Assembly: GCA_024349765.1 (NCBI GenBank)
Contig: AP026073.1
Coordinates: 3,844,001 to 3,908,000 of the forward strand
Direction: 5' to 3'
Source of the DNA: Streptomyces nigrescens
Lineage (GTDB): Bacteria > Actinomycetota > Actinomycetes > Streptomycetales > Streptomycetaceae
DNA length: 64,000 nt
The translations under genes and the position numbers were made by a program. Shown here piece after piece: positions 36,160 to 44,793 of this stretch. Below the pieces are notes generated by a model that ran no database searches, had not been told where the DNA came from, and worked only from the letters and a program-made list of their open reading frames with translations. Position 1 is the stretch's first letter. Every line of letters starts with the position of its first letter.

Positions 36160-37929
36160 ATGACACGTCCGAACCCCGAACCATCTCCCCCTCCGCAGGA
36201 CTGGCCTGCCTGCGGTCACGGCGCGGCCCCCGCGACCGACCCGGACGGCTGCCAAGGCATCCAAGTCCCCACTCTTTCTGCCTGCTTGGCCCACCTGAAC
36301 GAGTCGGACCGCGTCGCCTACCTGGCCACCCTGTCGCCTGGAGACGACATCGACCACCGCGGCACCGTCTTCACCGGCGAACTGCTCAGCGAACTGCTTT
36401 CCCCTCTGACGGACCCAGCCACAGGCCGGCCCCGGTTAGGCAACGCCAGGTTCGACCGAGCAGAGTTCGAGGGCGACACCACCTTCGACGGGGCACAGTT
36501 CGCCGGAACTGCCTCGTTTGTAGGCGCGGGGTTCGGCAACAGCGCCCGGTTCAACGGGGTCGAGTTCGGCGACGAAGCTCACTTCGAGAGTGCGTACTTC
36601 GCCGGCCGCTCCTCCTTTGAGCGAGCGGAATTTCACGGCGGTGCATGGTTCGTCGGGGCGAAACTAGGCGGCCCTGCCGACTTCGGTGGGGCAAAGTTCA
36701 ACAGCGACGCCTCCTTCGTCGGGGCCAAGTTCCACCGCGTTGCCTGGTTCGGTGGAGCCGCGTTCCACGGTGACACCTGGTTCCGCACGGAGTTCCGCGA
36801 CGACGCCGTGTTCGTGAAGGCGGTCTTCGAACACGTCTCAAGTATGGGGCCGTTGGCGTGCACAGGGACGCTGGACCTGTCGGAGGCAGTTTTCGGAGCC
36901 CCCGTGACCATCGAGGTGGCAGCGAACGCCGTGCACTGCCGCCGAACGCGGTGGGCGTCGACTGCCGCGCTGCGGCTGCGCCACGCCGCAGTGGATTTGA
37001 CTGACGCGGTCCTTGAGCACCCGGTGAGTATCGCGGCACGCTCCCGTCCCTTCACGGTGGCCGGTGAGGAATTGCCCGAGGTGGACCTGGATAGCCCTGG
37101 CGTTTGCGTCCGATCGCTGCGAGGCGTGGATGCGGCGCACCTGGTTTTGAGCGACATCGACCTCCGCGACTGTCGGTTCGCGGGGACGATCCACCTCGAT
37201 CAGTTGCGGCTGGAAGGGGTGTACACCCTGGCTTGTGCCCCCGGTGGGCTACGTCGACGCGGGATGCGACTGGTGCGTTGGACGCCGCGCCGTACGCTGG
37301 TCGAAGAGCACCATTGGCGTGCAGTGCGGACCGTGGATGCAGACGGCTGGACCACTCCCCTCGAAGGGGATGAGGTGCTGGAGCCGGCCGCCTTGGCGCC
37401 TGTGTACCGGCAACTGCGCAAGAGCTTCGAAGACGGCAAGCATGAACCGGGAGCTGCCGACTTCTACTACGGCGAAATGGAGATGCGCCGTCACGCCGAT
37501 GACATCCCCTGGGCCGAGCGGAGTCTGCTCACCGCGTACTGGGCTGTGTCCGGTTATGGGCTGCGGGCCTCCCGAGCCTTCACGTGGCTGATGGCAGCCA
37601 TGAGTGCCACTGTGTTGGCGATGATGCTGTGGGGTCTGCCGCAGCACGATCTGAAGCCGACCAGTACGGCTACGTCGACCGGCTCCGGCCGGTTCGTGAT
37701 CACCGCTGTCCCGTCCGCCCCGGTAAACCCCCGTGGGCCGTACGGCGAGAGGCTGTCAGTCGATCGGTTCGAGAAGTCCCTGCGTGTGGTGATCAACTCG
37801 GTGGTGTTTCGTTCCTCCGGTCAAGATCTCACCACCTTCGGCACGTACGCCGAGATGGCCTCGCGGCTGACCGAGCCCGTCCTGCTCGGGCTGGGCCTCC
37901 TCGCCATCCGTAACCGAGTCAAACGCTGA
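36160..37929 (+). CDS. Pentapeptide-repeat membrane protein
   Basis: A 589-aa protein. Residues about 92-230 form a run of five-residue repeats of the A/F-x-G/A-A-x-F type (ARFDRAEFEG, TTFDGAQFAG, ASFVGAKF), which fold as a square right-handed beta helix. A second, looser set lies around 260-350. The C-terminal third has the conserved block PVYRQLRKSFED and ADFYYGEMEMRRHA, then two hydrophobic segments (about 465-485 and 555-580), so the helix is tethered to the membrane. Pentapeptide-repeat proteins with this tail recur in actinobacteria next to NTPases, but their role is unknown. No RBS is obvious before the ATG (GAGGT about nine bases upstream). Confidence 0.88.
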   Translation: MTRPNPEPSPPPQDWPACGHGAAPATDPDGCQGIQVPTLSACLAHLNESDRVAYLATLSPGDDIDHRGTVFTGELLSELLSPLTDPATGRPRLGNARFDRAEFEGDTTFDGAQFAGTASFVGAGFGNSARFNGVEFGDEAHFESAYFAGRSSFERAEFHGGAWFVGAKLGGPADFGGAKFNSDASFVGAKFHRVAWFGGAAFHGDTWFRTEFRDDAVFVKAVFEHVSSMGPLACTGTLDLSEAVFGAPVTIEVAANAVHCRRTRWASTAALRLRHAAVDLTDAVLEHPVSIAARSRPFTVAGEELPEVDLDSPGVCVRSLRGVDAAHLVLSDIDLRDCRFAGTIHLDQLRLEGVYTLACAPGGLRRRGMRLVRWTPRRTLVEEHHWRAVRTVDADGWTTPLEGDEVLEPAALAPVYRQLRKSFEDGKHEPGAADFYYGEMEMRRHADDIPWAERSLLTAYWAVSGYGLRASRAFTWLMAAMSATVLAMMLWGLPQHDLKPTSTATSTGSGRFVITAVPSAPVNPRGPYGERLSVDRFEKSLRVVINSVVFRSSGQDLTTFGTYAEMASRLTEPVLLGLGLLAIRNRVKR

Positions 37930-37949
37930 CGTCGCAGCATCGTGACCTA

Positions 37950-38393
37950 CTACAGCTTGATCTGCCCCGTAAGCCACCAGTCGAGGTACTTGGCCAGGCT
38001 CGGTGCCACCCAGGTGCGGCTGTCGTCCTCGTGGTTCCAGACGAAGACATCGGGCCTGTCGATCCTCGGGAGGAGCGCGAACAGGTCACCGTTCCCTGCG
38101 TCTGCGAAGAAGAGGAGTGGGTCGAACGGCATGTACAGGGAGGCGAGCTCGGCGTCCTCGCGAAGGCTCTGGTTCTCGGAGGCGATCTGCTCGGCAGACC
38201 AGATGAGCCCGTCTCCGTACTCGCCCTCGATGCCGTTGGTCTCACGGAGCAGGGCGGCGAGGTCCACCGGCAGTGGGTGACCGAGGATCGTGGCGCAGCG
38301 GGTCAGTGATGACTGCGAGGCGGGGGGCTGGAAGACGGCCGTGCCGGGCAGGGCCGCAACGGCTTCCGTCCACACGGTTGATTCGACCTCCAC
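37950..38393 (-). CDS. SMI1/KNR4 (SUKH-1) family protein
   Basis: A protein of about 147 aa with the SUKH pattern: an N-terminal helix, LPVDLAALLRETNGIEGEYGDGLIWSAEQI, then FFADAGNGDLFALL and a C-terminal VWNHEDDSRTWVAPSLAKYLDWWL. SUKH proteins often act as immunity proteins for polymorphic toxins or as defence-linked adaptors. Its place beside NTPase genes suits the latter, but there is no direct evidence. The start is uncertain: GTG 38393 or GTG 38375. The longer frame up to 38636 lacks coding character. Confidence 0.85.
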   Translation of the reverse strand: MEVESTVWTEAVAALPGTAVFQPPASQSSLTRCATILGHPLPVDLAALLRETNGIEGEYGDGLIWSAEQIASENQSLREDAELASLYMPFDPLLFFADAGNGDLFALLPRIDRPDVFVWNHEDDSRTWVAPSLAKYLDWWLTGQIKL

Positions 38394-38681
38394 GAGTCGG
38401 GCTTGTGGTCGAGACGGCCCACAGGCCCGTCGGCATGTGCCAGGGCCCGCGACTCGACCAGCGTGACTGATCACCGAATGAACAGTACGGCCCCGGCCGA
38501 GCCAGCCACACACCGACCACAGGCAATGCGGGACAGACCTTGGCGGCCCTGGCACCGTCGCGAAGGCCCACACTCCGGATTCGCAGCGACCGCCATGAGC
38601 GCCCGTCCGTTCTTCGCTCGACTGCCTCGAACCCACCTCACGCCGACCGGGGTAGATTGGACGGTTTTTTCGGAACCATCC

Positions 38682-38868
38682 TCACCATCGTCGGGCGCTG
38701 AAGCAGACGTTGAACTGTCTGCGCACCTCACCGTCTGAGCAGGCGATGAAGCGGCGAAGGTCGGTGTACATGCCCACGAGCCAGGAGATCCGGCCATGAC
38801 TGGACCCGCTGGGGCGCTGCCGTTCCTCAATCTCCGCGAAGAGGCTTCTTGAATTTCTCTCGTCTGCC
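38682..38868 (-). pseudogene. Unknown 60-residue fragment
   Basis: One minus-strand frame ending at 38682 reads SRSLFAEIEER, then GRISWLVGMYTDLRRFIACS and QFNVCFSARRW. It looks like real coding sequence, but no start codon or RBS lies before the conserved part, except an internal ATG at 38771. I do not recognise the family; it is probably a truncated gene. The remainder of 38394-38896 holds nothing clear. Confidence 0.35.
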
Positions 38869-38896
38869 CGATGGGTGATCGCCTAAGGTTTGCGGC

Positions 38897-39634
38897 ATGG
38901 CGCTGCAACTTGTTCAGGTGAACTTCAAGGCCCGGGACGACTCGGCACTCGGCCAGTTCTGGGCGGAGGCTCTCGGCTGGAGTTTTTCCAGCGAGGGGCC
39001 CGGCGTCACCAATCTGGAACCCGTGGGCTTCGACTGGCCGGACCCGTCCGCCGTCTGCATCGATCTCGTCCGCGTCCCGGACCCGGAGACGGTGAAGTAC
39101 CGCGTGCACATCGAGCTCGCCACCACCTCCGATGCCCATCAGACGGAGTTGGTCGCACGTCTGAAGGAGCTCGGGGCGACGCCCGCCGATGTGGGCCAGG
39201 GCGACGTGCCGTGGACCGTGATGGCCGACCCGGAAGGCAACGTGTTCAGCGTCCTGGAGCCCCGGGAGCTCTACCGGGACACCGGGCCGATAGCCGCCGT
39301 GGTCGTCAGCTGCGCCGACCCGCGGGCCATGGTCCGGTTCTGGGGCGAGGCGATCGACTGGACCGTCCACGAGCTGACCGACGACCGCGCCCTGCTGCGC
39401 TCCGTCAAGGGCGTGGGGCCGTACCTGGAGTTCCGCCGCACGCCCGAGGACGAGGTCGTAGGGAACCGCGTCCATCTCGACCTGATGTCCGATCCCGTCG
39501 ACGATCAGGCGAGGGAGGTCGCCCGGCTCGAAGGCCTCGGCGCGATACGGGCCGACGTGGGTCAGGGTGACGTCTCCTGGGTCGTCCTGGCCGACCCAGA
39601 GGGCAACGAGTTCTGCGTCCTCGGCCGGGGCTGA
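38897..39634 (+). CDS. Double VOC (glyoxalase/bleomycin-resistance fold) protein
   Basis: A 245-aa protein made of two vicinal-oxygen-chelate modules (about 1-120 and 130-245). Each begins with a VQVNFKARD or AVVVSCADP strand followed by FWGEA/FWAEAL, and ends with VMADPEGN or VLADPEGNEFCVL. The family includes glyoxalases, dioxygenases and drug-binding resistance proteins. The substrate here is unknown. TAAGG precedes the ATG. It stands alone. Confidence 0.9.
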   Translation: MALQLVQVNFKARDDSALGQFWAEALGWSFSSEGPGVTNLEPVGFDWPDPSAVCIDLVRVPDPETVKYRVHIELATTSDAHQTELVARLKELGATPADVGQGDVPWTVMADPEGNVFSVLEPRELYRDTGPIAAVVVSCADPRAMVRFWGEAIDWTVHELTDDRALLRSVKGVGPYLEFRRTPEDEVVGNRVHLDLMSDPVDDQAREVARLEGLGAIRADVGQGDVSWVVLADPEGNEFCVLGRG

Positions 39635-39981
39635 CGCGGAGCTCCGTCCGCGCCCTCATGGCGGTGCGGCAGGGCGCGGCGCCGGGCCCCGCAGTCCCTG
39701 GCCACCAAGCCACGACAGCCTGGCCCACGCATACGGCACGAGAGCTCTTCTCAGGTGCCCTCAGAGGTCCGGGCCGTCATCTGGCTGAGCGTCGGGATCC
39801 CAAGGAACACCGACGATTCCCGTCGAGCGCATCGGGCGTTCAGCTGGGCAATCATCTCCTCGGTGTCCCTCACGCCCGTTCGACATGCCCGCACCCACGT
39901 CGCCGAGCAGCCGGGGCGCGCCGCGCCGGCCACCGGCTTCATGATCCATACTCTGTGTCGGCAGTGAGGGAGGGCACGTCC
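39635..39981. other. Gap without a recognised gene
   Basis: About 350 bases between the VOC gene and the lipoprotein gene. Frames on both strands are open but show no family motif or suitable RBS. The promoter of the lipoprotein gene is expected near its 3' end. Confidence 0.35.
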
Positions 39982-40395
39982 ATGCGGCACAGCCGGGGGA
40001 GTGCACGAGCGGTCGGGCGAGCAGCGGCCGCTGTCGTTGTCGCTGTCCTGATGAGCAGTTGTTCCTCAGGCGATCCAGCGCAGGCCAAGGAGCGGCAACG
40101 GGATTACTGCACCAAACTGGGGTCCTGGCAGGACGCCAAGCACGCCGTGGCAACCAGCGCGGCACATGCTGATTCCAGTGACGCGCAGAATGCCCGGCAC
40201 GACATCGCCGAATCCGCAGGACATGCGGTCGTCGACGCCTCGAAACGGCTTGCCCAGGAAGGCCTTGAACAAGGCGGCAGCCACATTTTCGATGACACCG
40301 TCAACGCCGTCGGCGGCGACACCGGGGCTGAGAGTCGTGCGGTGTCCTACTGCGATAGCTCAGGCTTCGAGACGTTGGTCGGCTCGGCCGGCTAG
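39982..40395 (+). CDS. Small lipoprotein of unknown function
   Basis: A 137-aa protein with a basic start, a hydrophobic stretch (AAAAVVVAVLM) and a lipobox-like SSC at about residue 27, so it is probably lipid-anchored on the outer face of the membrane. The mature part is helical, Ala/His/Asp-rich and has further cysteines. GAGGGAGGG lies about eight bases before the ATG. No family recognised. Confidence 0.7.
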   Translation: MRHSRGSARAVGRAAAAVVVAVLMSSCSSGDPAQAKERQRDYCTKLGSWQDAKHAVATSAAHADSSDAQNARHDIAESAGHAVVDASKRLAQEGLEQGGSHIFDDTVNAVGGDTGAESRAVSYCDSSGFETLVGSAG

Positions 40396-40529
40396 TTGCG
40401 CTGTTCCGGCACGTTGGTGACGGGCGACATGCCCTGAGCGGTCCTTGAACGAGGCGCCGGACGGGTCGATATCGGTGGCGAACAGCGACGTCGGCCTGGA
40501 GTTCACAATGGCCCGCTGTCCGCAATCCA

Positions 40530-40749
40530 GGAGGGCGCGTACCGGCTCGGCTCCTGAGCCCGGCAGCCCGGCAGACCTGGCGACCCTGGACACCTACTGC
40601 GCCGGCGGCTCGCTGCACCGGGCCGTCGATCTCCTGCACCTGCACCACAGCAGCGTCGCCCGTCGACTCGACCAGATCGGCAAGGCCTGGGCGTCGAGCT
40701 CACCGACCCCACGGGCCTGATGCGTGCCAGGCTCGCTCTCACCGCATGA
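40530..40749 (+). pseudogene. HTH regulator C-terminal relic (PucR-like), frameshifted
   Basis: The frame reads PADLATLDTYCAGGSLHRAV, then LLHLHHSSVARRLDQIG, and shifts by one base to GVELTDPTGLMRARLALTA before a stop at 40749. This is the C-terminal helix-turn-helix of PucR/CdaR-like regulators found in Streptomyces. The front of the gene is gone. The rest of 40396-40841 is empty. Confidence 0.65.
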
Positions 40750-40841
40750 GCGGCTGCTCAACGACTGGGGAATGGCCTGCCGCGCACTGTAGCCCCGCGG
40801 AGCGTGTCCGAGCATGCCTTCGCACCGTCGTCGAGCGGCTG

Positions 40842-41825
40842 TCAGCCCACTGTCCAGAAGCGGAGCTTGTCGGGGTTGAGTACGGCCCAGATGTGACTGA
40901 TCCGGTCGTCTGTGATGTCGAACGCCATCACCGATACGGTGACGCCGTCCAGTTGGGTCACCAGCCCAGGCTGACCGTTGACCGTACGCTCCAGGAGCGT
41001 CACGGCGGTCGCCGCCGCACCAGCCCGGTCGGCGAAGAAGCGTGCGACCTGCTTCGCGCCTTCGACGGGGTGGAGCGCAGCCGTGACGATTCCGCCGCCG
41101 TCGCCGGTGGCCGTGGCGTCGGGAGCCAGTAGGCCGATGAGGGCGTCGATGTCCTTGGCCTCCCAAGCCAGTTTGAAGGCTCTGACGATGTCGGCGCGCC
41201 GGGCTGCCGAGACCGCGTCGGGCTGTGACGCCAGGTCAGGCTGCGACGCGCGAAGGCGCCGGCGGGCCGAAGAGGCCAGTTGGCGGCAGGCCGCCGGGGT
41301 CCGGCCGACGATCTCGGCCACTTCGGCGAAGGGGTAGCGGAAGACGTCGTGCAGGATGAACGCGACGCGTTCGGCCGGGGTCATCGCGTCGAGGACGACG
41401 AGGAAGGCCATGTGGACCGACTCGTCGAGGGTGACCCGGTCGGCCGGGTCGACGGTGGCGGCGCCCGGCCGTCCGCTGATCCACTCCGTACGGTCGGGCA
41501 GCGGCTCCGGGATCCATTTGCCCACGTAGCGTTCGCGCCTGGCCCGCGCCGAGCCGAGCTGGTCGAGGCAGATACGGCTGGCGACGGTCGTCAGCCAGGC
41601 ACCGGGGGAGTCGATGGCTGCCTGCTGCTGTGGGGACATGGCGTACCAGCGGGCGTAGGTCTCCTGGACGACATCCTCGGCATCGGCCAGGGAGCCGAGC
41701 AGCCGGTACGCGAGGTTGGTCAGCTGACGCCGCTCGCTCGTGATCACGCTCAAGCCTGGATCGGGTCGTCCCTGCTTCGGGTCGGATCGTCCCTGCTCCG
41801 GATTGGGCTCGGATGGGTTGTTCAT
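40842..41825 (-). CDS. sigJ: ECF41-type sigma factor with SnoaL-like C-terminal domain (SigJ-like)
   Basis: A 327-aa extracytoplasmic-function sigma factor. Region 2 (about 28-95, LTNLAYRLLGSLADAEDVVQ) recognises the -10 box. Region 4 (about 135-190, FRYPFAEVAEIVGRTPAACRQL) recognises the -35 box. The C-terminal SnoaL/NTF2-like domain carries the DGGG motif (ATGDGGG) used in ECF41 proteins to modulate activity in place of an anti-sigma factor. ECF41 genes usually neighbour an oxidoreductase or carboxymuconolactone decarboxylase that they control; here the divergent gene is a WrbA-type quinone reductase. Matching promoter boxes lie on both strands between them. Confidence 0.92.
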   Translation of the reverse strand: MNNPSEPNPEQGRSDPKQGRPDPGLSVITSERRQLTNLAYRLLGSLADAEDVVQETYARWYAMSPQQQAAIDSPGAWLTTVASRICLDQLGSARARRERYVGKWIPEPLPDRTEWISGRPGAATVDPADRVTLDESVHMAFLVVLDAMTPAERVAFILHDVFRYPFAEVAEIVGRTPAACRQLASSARRRLRASQPDLASQPDAVSAARRADIVRAFKLAWEAKDIDALIGLLAPDATATGDGGGIVTAALHPVEGAKQVARFFADRAGAAATAVTLLERTVNGQPGLVTQLDGVTVSVMAFDITDDRISHIWAVLNPDKLRFWTVG

Positions 41826-41866
41826 GGTGTCACCGGCTCCCTTGGATGCGCTGCCTCACCCCCTAC

Positions 41867-41893
41867 GACGAGCCGGCGTATCGAACTGTGAGG
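41867..41893 (-). promoter_or_regulatory. ECF41-type promoter of the sigma gene
   Basis: Reading the minus strand, CCTCACA (41893-41887) and CGTC (41870-41867) are separated by 16 bases. This is close to the TGTCACA/CGTC pattern that I recall for ECF41 promoters. It points at the sigma gene 40 bases downstream, suggesting autoregulation. Confidence 0.6.
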
Positions 41894-41904
41894 TCGGCAC
41901 GTCG

Positions 41905-41931
41905 CCTCACATCTCCCTGGGCTGCGTCGTC
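41905..41931 (+). promoter_or_regulatory. ECF41-type promoter toward the quinone reductase gene
   Basis: CCTCACA (41905-41911) and CGTC (41928-41931) are separated by 16 bases, identical in boxes and spacing to the divergent promoter 12 bases away. It would transcribe through the tandem repeats toward the reductase gene. Confidence 0.6.
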
Positions 41932-41939
41932 GTATCGAT

Positions 41940-42014
41940 CAGACCGCATTCGGTCAGGCCGCATCCGATCAGACCGCATCCGATCAGACCGCATCCGATC
42001 AAGCCGCACCTGAT
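41940..42014. repeat. 15-bp tandem repeat in the leader of the reductase gene
   Basis: Five units of about 15 bases, consensus CAGACCGCATCCGAT. The third and fourth are identical and the outer ones diverged. Further degenerate copies extend to about 42090. The array sits in the predicted 5' untranslated region of the downstream gene and contains no recognised gene. Confidence 0.85.
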
Positions 42015-42106
42015 CCGACCGGCACTCGATCCGACCGGCCGAACCAGACAGCCCGGAACTCAACAGCCCGGCACTCGATCAGACCCCCGCAGGAAGGAAA
42101 CCAATC

Positions 42107-42715
42107 ATGGAACCCGTGAACGTGGCGATCATCTACTACAGCTCCACCGGAACCGTACATGCCTTGGCGCAAGCCGCCGTTGAGGGCGCGGAGAAGGCCG
42201 GCGCCACCGTGCGACTGCGCAAGGTTGCCGAAACGGCCCCGCCGGAGGCGGTCAGCGCCAGGGCGGAGTGGGCCGGACACCTGGAGGACACCGCCGACGT
42301 CACCGAGGCCGGCCACGACGACCTGGAGTGGGCCGACGCGGTGCTGTTCGGCACCCCCACCCGCTTCGGCAACCCGGCCAGTCAGCTCAGGGCGTTCATC
42401 GACACCACCGGCCCCCTGTGGTTCCAGGGCAAGCTCGCGGACAAGGTGTACTCGGCCTTCACCGCCTCCAACACCGCCCACGGCGGGCAGGAATCCACCC
42501 TCCTGGCGCTGGCGAACACCTTCTATCACTGGGGCGGCATCATCGTTCCCCCCGGCTACACCGACCCCCTCCAGTTCCGGTCAGGCAACCCCTACGGCAC
42601 CTCCCACGTGACCGGCGACGGCCCGCCCGGTGAGGTGGCCCTCCAGGCCGCCCGCTACCAGGCCCGTCGCGTCGTCGACATCGCGGCCTTTCTCAAGGTC
42701 GGCCGCGCCGCCTGA
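42107..42715 (+). CDS. wrbA: WrbA-type NAD(P)H:quinone oxidoreductase
   Basis: A 202-aa flavodoxin-fold enzyme. IIYYSSTGTVHALA binds the FMN phosphate. FGTPTRFGNPASQLRAFIDTTG and FTASNTAHGGQESTL are signature WrbA loops around the flavin and active site. It reduces quinones by two electrons at the expense of NAD(P)H, avoiding semiquinone radicals. GGAAGGAA lies nine bases before the ATG. It is divergent from the ECF41 sigma factor and is its probable target. Confidence 0.95.
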   Translation: MEPVNVAIIYYSSTGTVHALAQAAVEGAEKAGATVRLRKVAETAPPEAVSARAEWAGHLEDTADVTEAGHDDLEWADAVLFGTPTRFGNPASQLRAFIDTTGPLWFQGKLADKVYSAFTASNTAHGGQESTLLALANTFYHWGGIIVPPGYTDPLQFRSGNPYGTSHVTGDGPPGEVALQAARYQARRVVDIAAFLKVGRAA

Positions 42716-42861
42716 TCCGGCACGCACGCGAGAGCGGTCTTCGCCTGGTCCCTGGCTCGTCACCAGGCACGGGAACCACGCGGAGGCCGTTGTTGCCGGT
42801 CTTCCGGGTGGATGGTGTACCGGTCGTCCTGGACGAAGGCGCCGGTCTCACGCGACGTCCC

Positions 42862-43359
42862 TCAGTTCCGCAGAAAGTAAGAACACGCGTAGGGGCCGAG
42901 TGAATCGCCCCTGGCGCGCAGGGTCACCTGGATGTCGTCGGGGCGAAGCTTGGGGTGGAGGGCTGCCTGTGCGCGGGCCAGGCTGCACACCAACTGCCCG
43001 TTGCGGAGGCGTGCGTCAGGGGAGAGGTAGGTGTCCTGTGCGTCGAGGGTGACGCGATGGGCGTCTCCGGAGACGTGGTAGGACCCGTCGAACGCCACGA
43101 GGTTGGTGAGTCCGCTCTTCTGCTCCGATGCATTCGGGCCGGCCACGAGGAGTTTGATGACCGCGTCGAGGGAGTGCAGCTTCAGGTCGGGCCGGGAGAC
43201 ACCGCGGAGACCCGTGTCCGAGGCGAAGTAGATCCGCATTCCCTTGGTGAGGCCCGTGACGGGCTCACCGGCGTCGATGACTCCGGTCGGTCTGATTCCG
43301 CAGCCGGCAACGACGGAGAGAAGCAGGGCCCCGAACGTCAAGGTGCGCTTGGCTTTCAT
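42862..43359 (-). CDS. Lipoprotein linked to the two-component system
   Basis: A 165-aa lipoprotein with lipobox VVAGC, followed by GIRPTGVIDAGEPV and a GerMN/LpqB-like beta-alpha segment (LHSLDAVIKLLVAGP). Its ATG overlaps the stop of the histidine kinase gene (ATGA), so the two are translationally coupled. Such lipoproteins often modulate the sensor of their operon; that role here is inferred. Third gene of a regulator-kinase-lipoprotein operon. Confidence 0.85.
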   Translation of the reverse strand: MKAKRTLTFGALLLSVVAGCGIRPTGVIDAGEPVTGLTKGMRIYFASDTGLRGVSRPDLKLHSLDAVIKLLVAGPNASEQKSGLTNLVAFDGSYHVSGDAHRVTLDAQDTYLSPDARLRNGQLVCSLARAQAALHPKLRPDDIQVTLRARGDSLGPYACSYFLRN

Positions 43360-44786
43360 GGGATGTCCTGGGGAGGGTTGCCGGGCAGTCGGAGGGTGAA
43401 GACCGCGCCGCCGCCCGGTCGGTTGGCGGCCGTGATGGTGCCGCCGTGCAACTGGGCGTTCTCCAGGGCGATTGCGCTGCCGAGGCCGCTGCCCTCGGAC
43501 CGGCTGCGGGCGGTGTCGGCCTTGAAGAAGCGGTCGAAGACGTGCGGCAGGGCCTCGGAGGGCAGGCCGGGACCGCGGTCCGTGACCTCCATGGTGATCT
43601 CGTGGTCCGTGGTGCGGAGCACCACGGCGACGGGCTGGCCGCCGTGCCGCAGCGCATTGCCGACGAGGTTCGCCACCACGACATCGATCCGGCGGCGGTC
43701 GACCCGCGCCCGTACCCCGTCGGAAAGGTCCGTGTGCACCTGACCGGTCCAGCCCCGCCGGGTGAGCGTGGACCGGACCAGTTCGGCCAGGTCGGTCTCC
43801 GCGGCCTCGAGCGAGACGGTCTTCGCGTCGAAACGGGAGATCTCGATGAGGTCCTGTACGAGGCGGGTGAGCTGCGCGATCTCCGTACTGACAGTGCGGG
43901 CGGCCAGGGCGGAGTCGGGCGGCAGCTGGTCGGCGTCCTCGTCCAGCACGGTGGAGACCATGGTCATCGCGGCGAGTGGAGTGCGCAGTTCGTGGGAGAC
44001 GTCGGCGACGAAGCGGCGGGCCCGCTCCTCCTGTGCCCGTAGTTCGGCGACGGAGGTCTGCAGGCTTTCGGCGGTGTGGTTGAACGTCTCGGCGAGCTGG
44101 GCGAGTTCGTCCCGGCCCTTGACCGCGACACGGGCGGAGAGTTCACCCGCGGCGAGCATCCGGGTCGCCAGGCCCAGGTCCCGTACGGGCCGGAGCACGG
44201 TACGTGCAGCGAGCAGCGCAAGTGCCGCCGCCAACAGGACGACCGGTATCAGTCCCTCGCGGACGGTCTCCAGCAGCACGGCGATGTCCTCTTCCTCGGC
44301 CCGCAGCGGGGCGATGGTGAAGACGTCGAGATCCGAGGTGCGTCCGGTGTCGAAGGCCACGGACGCCCCGACCACCAGGAACGGTTCGCCGTGCCACTCG
44401 ACGCGCTGGAAGCGCATCCGGCCGGTGGTCCTGACCGCGGTCCGCAGTTCGGGGGTGATCCGGGTCCGGTCCGCGTGGGAGTCCGAGGTGGCGGTCAGGT
44501 CGTGGTACCGGGCCACGACGACGGCATCACCGAGCCCGTGCGCGACGCTCGTCGAGAACCGGGCCAGGGTGTCCCGGTCCGGAGGGATGTCGAGGTCGGC
44601 GGCCACTTCGCCGACCCGGTTGCGGAAGTCGGTCCGGATCGCGTTCTGGGCCCGTTCCAGCACGGCGTTGCGGGATTCGCGGTAGGCGAGGGCGGTCGCG
44701 GTCACCGCGGTGATCAGGGTGACGAGGACGAAGGCGACCACGAGGCGTGTGCGCAACCCGCCCGTGGGGATCCGGAGGCGATTCAT
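43356..44786 (-). CDS. Sensor histidine kinase
   Basis: A 476-aa membrane kinase: first transmembrane helix at about 14-35, an extracellular sensing domain of about 140 residues, second helix near 180-200 (LIPVVLLAAALALLAA), and a HAMP linker. The dimerisation helix carries the phosphorylated His in FVADVSHELRTPL. The ATPase domain has N (NLVGNALRH), G1 (DRGPGLP) and G2 (GSGLGSAIA) boxes. It follows the response regulator gene by seven bases. By neighbourhood it probably controls the divergent exporter operon. Confidence 0.95.
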   Translation of the reverse strand: MNRLRIPTGGLRTRLVVAFVLVTLITAVTATALAYRESRNAVLERAQNAIRTDFRNRVGEVAADLDIPPDRDTLARFSTSVAHGLGDAVVVARYHDLTATSDSHADRTRITPELRTAVRTTGRMRFQRVEWHGEPFLVVGASVAFDTGRTSDLDVFTIAPLRAEEEDIAVLLETVREGLIPVVLLAAALALLAARTVLRPVRDLGLATRMLAAGELSARVAVKGRDELAQLAETFNHTAESLQTSVAELRAQEERARRFVADVSHELRTPLAAMTMVSTVLDEDADQLPPDSALAARTVSTEIAQLTRLVQDLIEISRFDAKTVSLEAAETDLAELVRSTLTRRGWTGQVHTDLSDGVRARVDRRRIDVVVANLVGNALRHGGQPVAVVLRTTDHEITMEVTDRGPGLPSEALPHVFDRFFKADTARSRSEGSGLGSAIALENAQLHGGTITAANRPGGGAVFTLRLPGNPPQDIP

Positions 44787-44793
44787 CCGTGCG

